Assembly: GCA_018710905.1 (NCBI GenBank) | Contig: DVIZ01000084.1 | Coordinates: 28,769-92,768, forward strand | Reading direction: 5' to 3' | DNA length: 64,000 nt | Origin: Candidatus Scybalomonas excrementigallinarum | GTDB taxonomy: Bacteria; Bacillota; Clostridia; Lachnospirales; Lachnospiraceae | Shown: positions 45,032 to 54,580 of the stretch, in pieces | Layout of the letters: every line of letters starts with the position of its first letter | How positions within the stretch are numbered: position 1 is the stretch's first letter | Position numbers and translations under genes: made by a program | Notes under the pieces: generated by a model | Database searches by the model: none | What the model saw: only the letters and a program-made list of their open reading frames with translations | What the model was told of the DNA's origin: nothing

Positions 45032-47785
45032 ATGAAAAAGAAATTAGTATTAGGAATTTTAGCTCATGTAGATGCGGGGAAAACGACACTTTCAGAAAGT
45101 TTGCTTTATTTAAGCGGAGCGATTCGAAAGCTAGGTCGTGTGGATTATAAAGATGCTTTTTTGGATACTTATACGTTAGAAAGAGAGCGTGGAATTACCA
45201 TTTTTTCAAAGCAAGCATTGCTGTCGATTGGAGAACGGGAAGTCACTCTTTTAGATACTCCAGGCCATGTGGATTTTTCAGCAGAAATGGAACGAACGTT
45301 ACAAGTGCTTGATTATGCCATTTTGGTAATCAATGGAGCGGATGGTGTTCAAGGGCATACGCTCACCCTTTGGAAGTTATTAGAACGTTATCAAATTCCT
45401 GTATTTTTATTCGTCAATAAAATGGATCAAGAGGGAACGCAAAAAGAAACATTGCTTTTGGAATTGAAAAAGCGGTTAAGTGAAAGTTGTGTTGATTTTG
45501 AAACGTATGGAGAAGGTGAGGAATGGATAGAATCCGTTGCCATGTGCGATGAAGCTGTATTAGAACATTACTTAGAACATGGAGAAGTGACAAAAAACGA
45601 TGTGCAACGGATGATAAAGGAAAGAAAACTATTTCCGTGTTTCTTTGGTTCTGCGCTTAAATTATTTGGTGTGGAGGAATTCATAAAAGGGATGGACGAG
45701 TATATGATGGATGTTGCTTACCCAAAAGAATTTGGGGCAAAAGTATATAAGATTGCAAGAGATCCGCAAGGGAATCGTCTCAGTTATATGAAGATTACAG
45801 GGGGAACGTTAAAAGTCAAAGATATTTTAACGAACAAAAAATCCGATAACAAACAAGAAAACCAAGAAGTCTGGGAAGAAAAAGTCGATCAAATTCGAAT
45901 TTATTCTGGAGCGAAGTTTGAGTCCGTAAAGGAAGTGGAAGCAGGGACAATTTGTGCGGTTACTGGTTTAAACAATACATATCCAGGGCAAGGGCTTGGG
46001 ATTGAAGTTGCCTCCGATATGCCGGTATTAGAGCCTGTGCTTACGTATCAAATTCAGGTTCCAGAAGGTACGGATCTTACTGTTATGTTAAAGCAGTTAA
46101 AACAGTTAGAAGAAGAAGAGCCAGAACTTCATATTGTTTGGAATGAAAGTTTAAATGAGATCCATGCACAGCTTATGGGAGAAGTGCAAATTGAAATTTT
46201 AAAAACGATGATTGAAGAACGATTTGGGGTATCGGTAGAGTTTGGAGCAGGAAATATTGTCTATAAAGAAACGATTGCCGATAAAGTAGAAGGAGTTGGC
46301 CATTTTGAACCATTAAGACATTATGCAGAAGTACACCTTTTGATGGAACCAGCAGAAACAGGAAGTGGATTGCAGTTTGATACCGCTTGTAGTGAAGATA
46401 TGCTCGATCGAAATTGGCAAAGGCTTATTTTAACCCATTTAGAAGAACGAGAACACGTTGGAGTGTTAACCGGTTCTCCAATTACCGATATGAAGATTAC
46501 GTTAGTGTCGGGACGAGCTCATCAAAAGCATACAGAAGGAGGCGATTTCCGTCAAGCCACTTATCGCGCCATTCGACAAGGGTTAAAAGAAGCAAAAAGT
46601 GTGTTATTAGAACCATATTATGAATTCCGCATGGAACTTCCAACCGAACAGGTAGGAAGAGCTATGGCTGATATTCAAAAAATGCAAGGAAGTTTTGAAG
46701 GGCCATGGATGGAAGGGGAGATGGCGATTTTAACAGGAACAGCTCCTGTTTCTACTATGAAGGGGTATCAGACAGAACTCATCTCTTATACAAAAGGTTG
46801 CGGTCGAATGTTTTGTTCTTTTAAAGGATATGAGTCTTGTCACAATCAAGAAGAAGTAATAGAAGCCATTGGATATGATTCCGAACGGGATTTGGAAAAT
46901 CCGACAGGCTCTGTCTTTTGTGCCCATGGAGCAGGGTTTTTAGTACCTTGGTATCAAGTAAAAGATTATATGCATATAGAGGCCATTGACACGATTCGAA
47001 AGGAAAAAGAGGATTTTGCCATAAAAGAAACGCCAGTGAAGACAAGTTCTTATGATGATTTTATTAGTCATGATGAGATAGAAGAGATTTTTGATCGCAC
47101 ATTTGGCACAGGATCTTTTAAAAAGAGAAGAGACATAGGAGCTACAAGGCAAGTCATTGAGTATAAAAAAGAGAAAAAGAAAATAGAAACGCCATCGGAA
47201 GAGAGTTTCCTTTGGAAACAGAGAAAAGAAGAGAAAAAAGAAGCGATAAAAAAACAAGAAGAGTATTTGCTTGTGGATGGATATAATATTATTTTTTCAT
47301 GGGAAGAATTAAAAGATTTAGCCACGGTTAGCATTGATGGTGCAAGAAATAAGCTGATGGATATTTTATGTAACTATCAAGGATTTAAACATTGTGAATT
47401 AATCGTTGTTTTTGATGCTTATAAACTAGAAGGACATCCAGTGGAGATTAGTAATTATCACAATATTCATGTTGTCTATACAAAAGAAGCCGAAACAGCC
47501 GATCAATATATTGAAAAATTAGTCCACCAAATCGGGAAAAAGTATGATGTGACAGTAGCCACATCGGATAAATTAGAGCAGGTAATTATTTTAGGACAAG
47601 GTGCAAAGAGGCTGTCTGCGAAAGATTTTAAAGAAGAAGTGGAAAGAATGAATCAACAAATTCGTACCGACTATTTAGAGAAACAAGAAAAGAGTCACAA
47701 TTATTTATTTGATCATTTAGATGAAGATCTCGCCAATTATGTGGAAGAGATGAGGATTGGAAAAAAGAAAAATAACGAAGAATAA
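45032..47785 (+). CDS. Tet(M)/EF-G-like ribosomal GTPase fused to a YacP/Rae1-type NYN ribonuclease domain
   Basis: 917-aa two-part protein. Residues about 1-650 are an EF-G-like translation factor of the tetracycline ribosomal protection superfamily: P-loop AHVDAGKTT (11-19), [23 protein letters not shown], then domains II-V. After a charged linker, about 745-905 match the YacP/Rae1 NYN nuclease, with acidic residues Asp749 (LLVDGYNII), Asp795 (VVFDAY) and Asp824 (TADQYIEKL), and VATSD and GQGAKRLSA. Rae1 cleaves mRNA in the ribosomal A site in Bacillus, so a ribosome-directed nuclease is implied. The domain IV tip reads KHTEGGDF instead of the SPVSTPADF of Tet(M), so tetracycline resistance is doubtful. 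It has its own promoter and terminator inside the mannan locus. Confidence 0.88.
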   Translation: MKKKLVLGILAHVDAGKTTLSESLLYLSGAIRKLGRVDYKDAFLDTYTLERERGITIFSKQALLSIGEREVTLLDTPGHVDFSAEMERTLQVLDYAILVINGADGVQGHTLTLWKLLERYQIPVFLFVNKMDQEGTQKETLLLELKKRLSESCVDFETYGEGEEWIESVAMCDEAVLEHYLEHGEVTKNDVQRMIKERKLFPCFFGSALKLFGVEEFIKGMDEYMMDVAYPKEFGAKVYKIARDPQGNRLSYMKITGGTLKVKDILTNKKSDNKQENQEVWEEKVDQIRIYSGAKFESVKEVEAGTICAVTGLNNTYPGQGLGIEVASDMPVLEPVLTYQIQVPEGTDLTVMLKQLKQLEEEEPELHIVWNESLNEIHAQLMGEVQIEILKTMIEERFGVSVEFGAGNIVYKETIADKVEGVGHFEPLRHYAEVHLLMEPAETGSGLQFDTACSEDMLDRNWQRLILTHLEEREHVGVLTGSPITDMKITLVSGRAHQKHTEGGDFRQATYRAIRQGLKEAKSVLLEPYYEFRMELPTEQVGRAMADIQKMQGSFEGPWMEGEMAILTGTAPVSTMKGYQTELISYTKGCGRMFCSFKGYESCHNQEEVIEAIGYDSERDLENPTGSVFCAHGAGFLVPWYQVKDYMHIEAIDTIRKEKEDFAIKETPVKTSSYDDFISHDEIEEIFDRTFGTGSFKKRRDIGATRQVIEYKKEKKKIETPSEESFLWKQRKEEKKEAIKKQEEYLLVDGYNIIFSWEELKDLATVSIDGARNKLMDILCNYQGFKHCELIVVFDAYKLEGHPVEISNYHNIHVVYTKEAETADQYIEKLVHQIGKKYDVTVATSDKLEQVIILGQGAKRLSAKDFKEEVERMNQQIRTDYLEKQEKSHNYLFDHLDEDLANYVEEMRIGKKKNNEE

Positions 47786-47797
47786 TATAGAAAAAAT

Positions 47798-47842
47798 GCC
47801 CCAAAGATTTTTTAAGGAAAAAGAAAAATCTTTGGGGCGTTT
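47798..47842. terminator. Terminator after the GTPase-NYN gene
   Basis: Perfect stem GCCCCAAAGATTTTT / AAAAATCTTTGGGGC (right arm 47824-47838) followed by GTTTT; on the minus strand the stem is followed by ATTTTTT, so it also ends the DUF624 gene. Confidence 0.88.
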
Positions 47843-47868
47843 TGTAGTAACAAGGACGGATGAAACGG

Positions 47869-48480
47869 TCAATCCATATAGTTTCGAAATACTTTTTTTG
47901 TAAGACAAACCGAGCAGATAGCACAAATAGAGCAACCAATCAGCAGCCAATAAGCAAATGTGTAGAAGAAGATCTGTGGAAAGAGCCAAGTAATAGCAAG
48001 TGGAATATAAGTACTTATAAAAAGAGCTACTGTATAAGGAAAATGTTTTAAAGCAGTTAAAAAGCTATTTTTTATAATTGTGAGCGGTTCGTTGATAAAA
48101 GTTGCCTGTAAAGGAAAGAGATATAAGGTCGTAAAGCTTATGACAATAAAAAAAAGTAAATATAGTATTAATAAAATAAAGTTTTGAAGGTGATGGGCTA
48201 TGTAGTTGGAAAAGAAAAAAAGAGCGGCTATAGCAACTATCAATACAATAGAAATTGTGGTAGCAGGAATAAAATTTTCTTTCCATGCTTTTTTATAGTC
48301 ATTGAGTACCGTAGATTCTTCGTCAACAAGTCGTTTCTTAATACAAATATAAAGTGCACAAGAAGACGTTCCGATTGTGATGATTGGAAGAGATGTCATT
48401 AAAAATAGAATATTTAATACAATAAAATCTCCGATTTTGGACATGAAATTAAAAAATTTGTTCTCTGGATGAAAGGACAT
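47869..48480 (-). CDS. DUF624 (YesL-like) membrane protein
   Basis: 203-aa integral membrane protein with about five hydrophobic helices. The family pattern is present at the N-terminus (FFNFMSKIGDFIVLNILFLM, TSLPIITIGTSSCALY) and a central YKKAWKENF loop. DUF624 genes are repeatedly found beside CUT1 sugar importers in Firmicutes; the function is unknown. It is divergent from the mannan binding-protein gene, and the AACTTAA-type motif at 48516 sits just before its start, which suggests shared control. Confidence 0.88.
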   Translation of the reverse strand: MSFHPENKFFNFMSKIGDFIVLNILFLMTSLPIITIGTSSCALYICIKKRLVDEESTVLNDYKKAWKENFIPATTISIVLIVAIAALFFFSNYIAHHLQNFILLILYLLFFIVISFTTLYLFPLQATFINEPLTIIKNSFLTALKHFPYTVALFISTYIPLAITWLFPQIFFYTFAYWLLIGCSICAICSVCLTKKVFRNYMD

Positions 48481-48515
48481 AGAAAAACCTCCTAATAATG
48501 CGTTGATAAAATTTT

Positions 48516-48533
48516 AACTTAATAATAGATTAA
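48516..48533. promoter_or_regulatory. AACTTAA-type motif before DUF624
   Basis: AACTTAATAATAGATTAA, one base longer than the 48744 copy. TTAACTTAA / TTAAGTTAA also occurs at 48514 and 48610 in the same divergent gap. Candidate LacI operator region; the remainder of the gap is A/T-rich without other recognisable elements. Confidence 0.4.
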
Positions 48534-48708
48534 CATATAATTTAAAAAAATCAAGAATGAATTAAATGGAATTAAAATTTTAATTAACGAAAAAACGATT
48601 AAAGTTAAATTAAGTTAAAAAATAAGCGGAAATATTAGGGGAAGTGCATAAAAAATCAACTAAAAAAATGTATAAAATATAGAAAAGTATTATTACAATA
48701 AAAAAACA

Positions 48709-48760
48709 TTGCATTTGTATTGGTAAAATGCTAAAATTAAAACAACTTAAAAAAGATTAA
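48709..48760 (+). promoter_or_regulatory. Mannan importer promoter with downstream operator-like motif
   Basis: TTGCAT (48709-48714), 17 nt, TAAAAT (48732-48737). AACTTAAAAAAGATTAA (48744-48760) begins at the expected transcription start, a classic repressor position, and ends just before the ribosome site. Confidence 0.6.
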
Positions 48761-48779
48761 AAAATAGGAGGAAATGAAG

Positions 48780-50156
48780 ATGAGAAGAAAGTCACTTAAA
48801 AAAATCATTGCTGTTTCCATGGCAACGATGATGGCATTTTCTATGGCAGCATGCGGGGGTTCAAAATCTGATACTTCTAAAGAGAAAGAAGAAATGGACG
48901 TAACACTTGATCAGATCAAATTGGGCGAAGACTATACCGATATCAAGGCGGACTTAAAATTTCTGACACATAGAACTGATATTGTAGATACAGATTTTGA
49001 AAAGTATAAACAAGAATTTAATAAGATGTATCCAAATATCAATATTACATATGAACCAATTACTGACTATGCGAATGATGTTACTACTCGATTATCAACA
49101 GGAGACTGGGGAGACATTTGTATGATACCAACAACAGTTGATAAAGATGAATTGGGGAATTATTTCCAAAAATTTGGTCAGTATGATAGTCTATCTAAAA
49201 GCTATGATATGTTGAACAACTTCCGATATGGAGAAGATATTTATGGAATTCCATCTATGGCGAATGCGCAAGGAATTGTTTATAACAAAAAAGTATTTGA
49301 ACAAGCAGGAATTACAGAAATTCCAAAGACTCCAGATGAATTTATTGCAGCATTAAAAGCGATTAAAGAAAAAACAGATGCAATTCCACTTTATACAAAC
49401 TTTGCAGCCGATTGGACAATGAGTGCTTGGGATGCTTATATTTCAGGAAGTGCTACTGGAGATCCAGATTATATGAATGTGGGATTATTAAAAGGTAAAA
49501 ATCCATTTTCCGATCGAGGAGATGGAACAGGTCCTTATGCAGTATATAATGTGCTTTATGAGGCGGTAAAACAAGGACTGACAGAAGACGACCCAACAAC
49601 AACAGACTGGGAAGGGTCAAAAGGAATGATCAATCAAGGAAAAATTGGAACAATGGTACTCGGTTCATGGGCTGTAATTCAAATGCAACAAGCAGGGGAA
49701 AATGCAGATGATATCGGTTATATGCCATTCCCAATTACAGTAAGTGGAAAACAGTATGCAACAGCAGGTCCAGATTATTGCTATGGTATTAATGTAAATA
49801 GTTCTAAAGATAATAAGATTGCCGCAATGTGTTACATCAAATATTTAGTGGAACAATCTGATTATGCACAAGCAGCAGGCGCTATTTCAGTTGTAAAAGG
49901 CTCTGAATTACCAGAAGTATTAAAAGATTTTGACGGTGTTGAATTAGTTGTTGATAATCCAGCTCCAGAAGGAGAAGAAAATTTATTTGGGGATGTAAAT
50001 AATGATTCTGAGCTTGGAATTAACGTATCTGGTGTTATGCCAAAACAAGTAGTAGAAGAAGCGACAAGTGGAACAAAAACAATGAAAGAGATGTCCGATG
50101 AATGGAATGCTGCTTGGACAGCTGCTCAGGAGGCAAATGGCATCGATCCACAATAA
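48780..50156 (+). CDS. Manno-oligosaccharide-binding lipoprotein (ABC importer)
   Basis: 458-aa lipid-anchored binding protein with a signal peptide and lipobox SMAAC (Cys25). The family 1 fold shows FNKMYPNINITYEPITDYAND, then IYGIPSMANAQGIVYNKKVFE and the TMVLGSWAVIQMQQAG segment near the C-terminal third. ATG 48780 is chosen because GGAGG is 8 nt upstream; the ATG at 48774 is only 2 nt from it. It heads the import operon. Binding of mannan oligomers is inferred from the GH130, GH113 and epimerase genes around it, as in the Roseburia mannan locus. Confidence 0.9.
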   Translation: MRRKSLKKIIAVSMATMMAFSMAACGGSKSDTSKEKEEMDVTLDQIKLGEDYTDIKADLKFLTHRTDIVDTDFEKYKQEFNKMYPNINITYEPITDYANDVTTRLSTGDWGDICMIPTTVDKDELGNYFQKFGQYDSLSKSYDMLNNFRYGEDIYGIPSMANAQGIVYNKKVFEQAGITEIPKTPDEFIAALKAIKEKTDAIPLYTNFAADWTMSAWDAYISGSATGDPDYMNVGLLKGKNPFSDRGDGTGPYAVYNVLYEAVKQGLTEDDPTTTDWEGSKGMINQGKIGTMVLGSWAVIQMQQAGENADDIGYMPFPITVSGKQYATAGPDYCYGINVNSSKDNKIAAMCYIKYLVEQSDYAQAAGAISVVKGSELPEVLKDFDGVELVVDNPAPEGEENLFGDVNNDSELGINVSGVMPKQVVEEATSGTKTMKEMSDEWNAAWTAAQEANGIDPQ

Positions 50157-50230
50157 AAATAAAAGAAATTATAGTATTATGAAGTCATTTTACAATTCAA
50201 TAAAACAGAGTGAATAAGAAAAATAAATAG

Positions 50231-50344
50231 GAGGGGTTGTTACAATTATTTTTTTATCCAATTCAACGCTGATAGGAATGAAAATAAGAAAAAAGATTGC
50301 TATCAGTTAGAAAAAAGATAAAGAATTTTCGTAACAACCTCTTT
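50231..50344 (+). terminator. Large hairpin between the binding protein and permeases
   Basis: GGGGTTGTTAC near 50233-50243 pairs with GTAACAACCTCTT (50331-50343), with an inner CTGATAG / CTATCAG stem. No T tract follows. It probably stabilises the binding-protein mRNA or limits read-through to the permeases. Confidence 0.6.
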
Positions 50345-50384
50345 CTATGTAAAAAAACAGTTTAAGAGAGAAAGGAGTGTTTTG

Positions 50385-51389
50385 ATGGGAGAGAAAAAAC
50401 AATCATTTAATTTTTTTAAGTGGCTTGGAAAAGAAAAAGTAAACAGAAGACTTGTTATGATCACATTTATGATTGTGCCATTACTGTTATTATTTACGTT
50501 TACTTATCTTCCATTTGCAAAAATGGTTCAGTTCAGTTTCTATGATATGAAATACATTGGTGATAGAGAATTTGTAGGACTACAAAATTACATAGAAGTT
50601 TTTACAAGGGATGATTGTTTTAAAGCATTAAAATTAAGTCTTTATTATATTGCGGCATCTTTTGTGCAGTTAGCATTAGCCTTATACTTTGCTTCTATTT
50701 TAAGTTTTAAAACAAGAGCAGGTGGACTTTTTAAAGGATTTATGTTTTTCCCATACTTAGTATGTGGAATCGCTGTCGGTTTTATTTTCAAATTTTTCTA
50801 TACAAGAGGATTCGTACTCGATACCGTTCTTCAATGGTGTGGATTTGAACTGGATAATCTTCCTTATTGGTTAAGAGATACAAGTATTAATAATATTTCA
50901 ATTGCAGCCACCTCGATTTGGAGATATATGGGACAGAATATGGTATTGTTTGCAGGTGCCATTATGTCGGTAGATTCCACGTTATATGAAGCGGCAGATA
51001 TCGATGGGGTAAATGGGTGGCAAAAATTCCGCTATATTATTTTCCCAAGTATTAAAACAATTATCGTATTAAATATGATTTTATCCATTACAGGTTCTTT
51101 AAGTGCTTTTGAACCACCATATGTTATTACAGGGGGTAATTTTGGAACAGCCACTTACTTCGTTGTTATGGATAAATTAGCCCATACGACACAAAAAGTT
51201 GGTCTTGCTTCTGCGATGGCAGTTGTCCTATTAATTATTATTATTATCGCAACCGTTCTTCAAAAAGTATTCTTTGCCTACTTCTTTGGAGAAGGAGATA
51301 AAGAAGCCATTCGGACAATAAGAAAACGTGAAAAGGCATTAAAAGCAAAACAAGCGAAAGAAATAGCTATGGGAAAAGGAGGCAGATAA
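50385..51389 (+). CDS. Sugar ABC transporter permease, MalF type
   Basis: 334-aa membrane subunit of the manno-oligosaccharide importer with about six TM helices. The EAA loop is LYEAADIDGVNGWQKFRYI followed by IFPSIK. The C-terminus is long and basic. ATG 50385 follows AAAGGAG by 7 nt; the TTG just before it is not needed. It pairs with the MalG-type permease starting 3 nt later. Confidence 0.93.
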   Translation: MGEKKQSFNFFKWLGKEKVNRRLVMITFMIVPLLLLFTFTYLPFAKMVQFSFYDMKYIGDREFVGLQNYIEVFTRDDCFKALKLSLYYIAASFVQLALALYFASILSFKTRAGGLFKGFMFFPYLVCGIAVGFIFKFFYTRGFVLDTVLQWCGFELDNLPYWLRDTSINNISIAATSIWRYMGQNMVLFAGAIMSVDSTLYEAADIDGVNGWQKFRYIIFPSIKTIIVLNMILSITGSLSAFEPPYVITGGNFGTATYFVVMDKLAHTTQKVGLASAMAVVLLIIIIIATVLQKVFFAYFFGEGDKEAIRTIRKREKALKAKQAKEIAMGKGGR

Positions 51390-51392
51390 CCA

Positions 51393-52238
51393 ATGAGCAT
51401 ACCGAAATTAAAGAGAGTTATTTGGATTATTTTTAAATATGCCACATTGATTTTTGGTGCATTTATTTCCGTTCTTCCAGTTGTTGTCTGTGTCATTACC
51501 GCATTTAAAACACCAGAAGAATATGCTTCCACAAATGTTATGACATTGCCAGAAAGTTGGACGTATTTTGATAACTTTATTCAAGCGTGGAAGCAGGCTA
51601 ATATGGGGCTTGCATTTCGAAATTCTATTATTATTTTATTTTTTGTATTAATCGGATCCATTTTAACAGGTTCTATGCTTGCCTATATTTTAAATCGTTT
51701 TAAGTTTTTTGGAAATGGAATTATCCGTAACTTATTCCTATTTGCATCTTTGCTTCCAGGAATTGCAATGCAAGTATCCGTATATCAGATTATGTATTCT
51801 CTTCATTTAATTAACAGTCTTCCAGGATACATTATTTTAATGTGTGGTACGGATGTTATTTCCATTTATATTTTCATTCAATTTTTTGAAAATATTCCGA
51901 CGTCATTGGATGAATCAGCCATTCTTGATGGATGTACTTACTTTGGAATTTTCTTTAAGATTTTATTCCCACTTTTAAAACCGGCTGTTGTAACCGTTAT
52001 GATTTTAAAAGGAGTTGGTACATACAACGAATATTATACGGCAAATCTTTATTTACAAGATAAAAATCAATATGTAACCGTCGCTACCTCCTTATTTAAA
52101 TTTACAGGACCATTAGGCAATCAGTATAACTACATCTGTGCGGGAGTTATTATAACAATGCTTCCAGCTTTAATTATCTTCATTTTATGTCAAAAACAAA
52201 TTTATAGTGGTTTAACACAGGGAGCAGTTAAGGGATAA
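51393..52238 (+). CDS. Sugar ABC transporter permease, MalG type
   Basis: 281-aa second membrane subunit with six TM helices. The EAA loop is LDESAILDGCTYFGIFFKIL followed by FPLLKPA, and the protein ends in a short tail (GLTQGAVKG) typical of MalG homologues. AAGGAGG precedes the ATG inside the end of the previous gene. No ATPase gene is present in the block, so a shared MsmX/UgpC-type ATPase must energise it. Confidence 0.94.
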   Translation: MSIPKLKRVIWIIFKYATLIFGAFISVLPVVVCVITAFKTPEEYASTNVMTLPESWTYFDNFIQAWKQANMGLAFRNSIIILFFVLIGSILTGSMLAYILNRFKFFGNGIIRNLFLFASLLPGIAMQVSVYQIMYSLHLINSLPGYIILMCGTDVISIYIFIQFFENIPTSLDESAILDGCTYFGIFFKILFPLLKPAVVTVMILKGVGTYNEYYTANLYLQDKNQYVTVATSLFKFTGPLGNQYNYICAGVIITMLPALIIFILCQKQIYSGLTQGAVKG

Positions 52239-52331
52239 CGAGAAGAAAACATATCAAAAGTAACAAATAAGTTTAAAAATTGTACATAAAACAAAATCAT
52301 AATAGAATAAAAAATTCGGAGGAACTATCGT

Positions 52332-53357
52332 ATGAGTAACGTAAAAATTATCGGACCAAAGGTGCCAAACGTACCTTGGCAAGAAAGACCAGAAAATAGC
52401 AAAGAGTGGATGCCAGTTTGGCGATATAGGGAAAATCCAATTATTGATAGAAATCCAGTAGAAGGAGTAGCGAGAATTTTCAACAGTGCGGTTATGCCTT
52501 ATGAAGATGGATTTATCGGTGTATTTCGTGGAGAACAGACGAATGGAATTCCATACATTTATTTAGGAAGAAGTAAAGATGCCATTCATTGGGAATTTGA
52601 TAAAGAAAAAATTCCATTTATTGATGAAAATGGCGAAAGTTTTATGCCACGTTATGCGTATGATCCACGCCTTGTCAAAGTGGAAGATACATACTATATC
52701 ATTTGGTGCCAAGATTTTTATGGTGCAGCCATTGGTATGGCAAAGACAACAGATTTTAAAACTTTTGTCCGTGTGGAAAATCCATTCCTTCCATTTAATC
52801 GAAATGCAGTTTTATTCCCAAGAAAAATCAATGGCAACTTTATGATGCTTTCAAGACCAAGCGATAGCGGCCATACACCATTTGGAGATATTTTCTTATC
52901 CGAAAGTCCAGACCTTGTATACTGGGGAAAACATCGCCATGTCATGGGAAAAGGAAATGAATGGTGGGAATCTTTAAAAATTGGTGGAGGAGCGGCTCCA
53001 ATTGAAACAACAGAAGGTTGGCTTTTATTCTACCACGGAGTGAGTGGAACTTGTAACGGCTATGTATATAGCATCGGTGGAGCTATTTTAGATATTGATA
53101 ATCCATCTATCGTAAAATATCGTTGTGAAAACTTCTTATTAACACCAGAAGAATGGTATGAAGAAAGAGGTTTTGTGCCAAATGTTGCTTTCCCATGTGC
53201 AACGATTCATGATTCAGAATCTGGAAAAATCGCTATTTACTATGGAGCAGCGGATTCTTATGTTGGTCTTGCATTTACAGAAGTGAATGAAGTGGTAACT
53301 TACATTAAAGAACATAGCGTAGTAACAGAGTCTGATACAGAAATCGGAAGAAGATAA
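52332..53357 (+). CDS. GH130 phosphorylase, beta-1,4-mannooligosaccharide type (GH130_2-like)
   Basis: Cytoplasmic inverting phosphorylase releasing mannose-1-phosphate from beta-mannosides. Five-bladed propeller, 341 aa. The general acid is probably Asp111 in YAYDPRLV, and phosphate-binding Arg/His residues lie in SRPSDSGHTPFGD and the FYHGVSGTC stretch. Length and the N-terminus (VWRYRENPIIDRNP) resemble the mannooligosaccharide phosphorylase subgroup, complementary to the other GH130 at 54581. First of four closely spaced enzyme genes after the importer. Confidence 0.9.
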   Translation: MSNVKIIGPKVPNVPWQERPENSKEWMPVWRYRENPIIDRNPVEGVARIFNSAVMPYEDGFIGVFRGEQTNGIPYIYLGRSKDAIHWEFDKEKIPFIDENGESFMPRYAYDPRLVKVEDTYYIIWCQDFYGAAIGMAKTTDFKTFVRVENPFLPFNRNAVLFPRKINGNFMMLSRPSDSGHTPFGDIFLSESPDLVYWGKHRHVMGKGNEWWESLKIGGGAAPIETTEGWLLFYHGVSGTCNGYVYSIGGAILDIDNPSIVKYRCENFLLTPEEWYEERGFVPNVAFPCATIHDSESGKIAIYYGAADSYVGLAFTEVNEVVTYIKEHSVVTESDTEIGRR

Positions 53358-53389
53358 TTAGCGTATAGTAAGGGAGTATGACGTAGAAA

Positions 53390-54580
53390 TTGGAAAGAGT
53401 ATATGAAACAAAACAATTCGTATCCGAAGTAAGAGCTCATCTAACAAAAGCCCTCATCCCATTTTGGGAGGGGCTAAAAGATGAAACTTATGGTGGATAT
53501 TATGGATATATGGGCTATGATTTGGCAGTGAATCAAAAGGCAGAAAAGGGTTGTATTTTGAATAGCAGAATCTTATGGTTCTTTTCAAATGCCTATGATT
53601 TATTGAGAGAAGAGCATTTATTAGAACATGCAAAACATGCCTATCAGTTTTTAAAGAACTATTGTATCGATGCTACTTATGGTGGTGTTTATTGGTCATT
53701 ACAGTATGATGGAACGGTACTTGATGGAACAAAACATACGTATAATCAAGCCTTTGCCATTTATGCACTTTCTTCTTATTATGCAGTAACAAAAGAAGAG
53801 GAAGCGTTAGAAATCGCACAGAACTTATATCAATTAATTGAGGAATGCTGTAAAGATGAGGAAGGATATTTAGAGGCATTTACCGTTGATTTTAAACCAG
53901 AGTCCAATGAAAAATTATCGGAAAATGGTGTGTTAGCAGAAAAGACAATGAATACATTACTTCATGTCTTTGAGGCCTATACGGAGCTTTATCGTGTAAC
54001 AAAAAAAGAAGAGGTTGGAAATAACCTGCGCTTTATGATGGATCTTTTTACGGATAAAGTGTACAACAAACAATTAGGAAGACAGGAAGTATTTTTTGAT
54101 AGTCATTGGAACAGCTTACTAGATCTTTATTCTTATGGACATGATATTGAAACTTCATGGTTAATGGATCGAGGAGCAGAAGTGTTGGCAGATGAGTCTT
54201 ATGAAGAAAAAATAGGTCAAGTGACGAAGGTGATTGCTGAAAATATTTATCATCGTGCTTATATCGATCACTCTCTCGTAAATGAAGCAGAAGATGGAGT
54301 GGTCGATAAGACGAGAGTTTGGTGGGTGCAGGCAGAAACTGTCGTTGGATTTTTAAATGCTTGGCAAAAACAAAGGGGTTGTGACAACTATTTAGAAGGT
54401 GCTTTTGACGTTTGGAATTACATTAAAGAGTATATGATCGATAAGAGAAATGGTTCGGAATGGTATTGGGCATTAGATGAGAATCACAATCCGATAGAAA
54501 AACCTATCGTAGAACCTTGGAAGTGTCCATATCATAACGGAAGAATGTGTATAGAAGTGATTAGGAGGCTTGAAAAATAA
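53390..54580 (+). CDS. AGE-family epimerase (mannobiose/cellobiose 2-epimerase)
   Basis: (alpha/alpha)6-barrel epimerase that converts beta-1,4-mannobiose to mannosyl-glucose. Family signatures: FWEGLKDETYGGYYGYMGYDL, GCILNSRILWFFSNAY, KHTYNQAFAIYALSSYY, and late His-containing SYGHDIETSWLM and VWWVQAETVVGFLNA. It has 396 aa. The only workable start is TTG 53390, 13 nt from AGGGAG, a slightly loose ribosome site. Its stop directly abuts the ATG of the GH130_1-like gene that would use its product. Confidence 0.92.
   Translation: MERVYETKQFVSEVRAHLTKALIPFWEGLKDETYGGYYGYMGYDLAVNQKAEKGCILNSRILWFFSNAYDLLREEHLLEHAKHAYQFLKNYCIDATYGGVYWSLQYDGTVLDGTKHTYNQAFAIYALSSYYAVTKEEEALEIAQNLYQLIEECCKDEEGYLEAFTVDFKPESNEKLSENGVLAEKTMNTLLHVFEAYTELYRVTKKEEVGNNLRFMMDLFTDKVYNKQLGRQEVFFDSHWNSLLDLYSYGHDIETSWLMDRGAEVLADESYEEKIGQVTKVIAENIYHRAYIDHSLVNEAEDGVVDKTRVWWVQAETVVGFLNAWQKQRGCDNYLEGAFDVWNYIKEYMIDKRNGSEWYWALDENHNPIEKPIVEPWKCPYHNGRMCIEVIRRLEK

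Noticed and set aside
45032..47785. Annotation as a tetracycline resistance gene
   Set aside because: The GTPase core is Tet(M)-like, but the domain IV tip motif of drug-releasing proteins is absent and the C-terminus is replaced by a nuclease-like domain; similarity alone does not support resistance.
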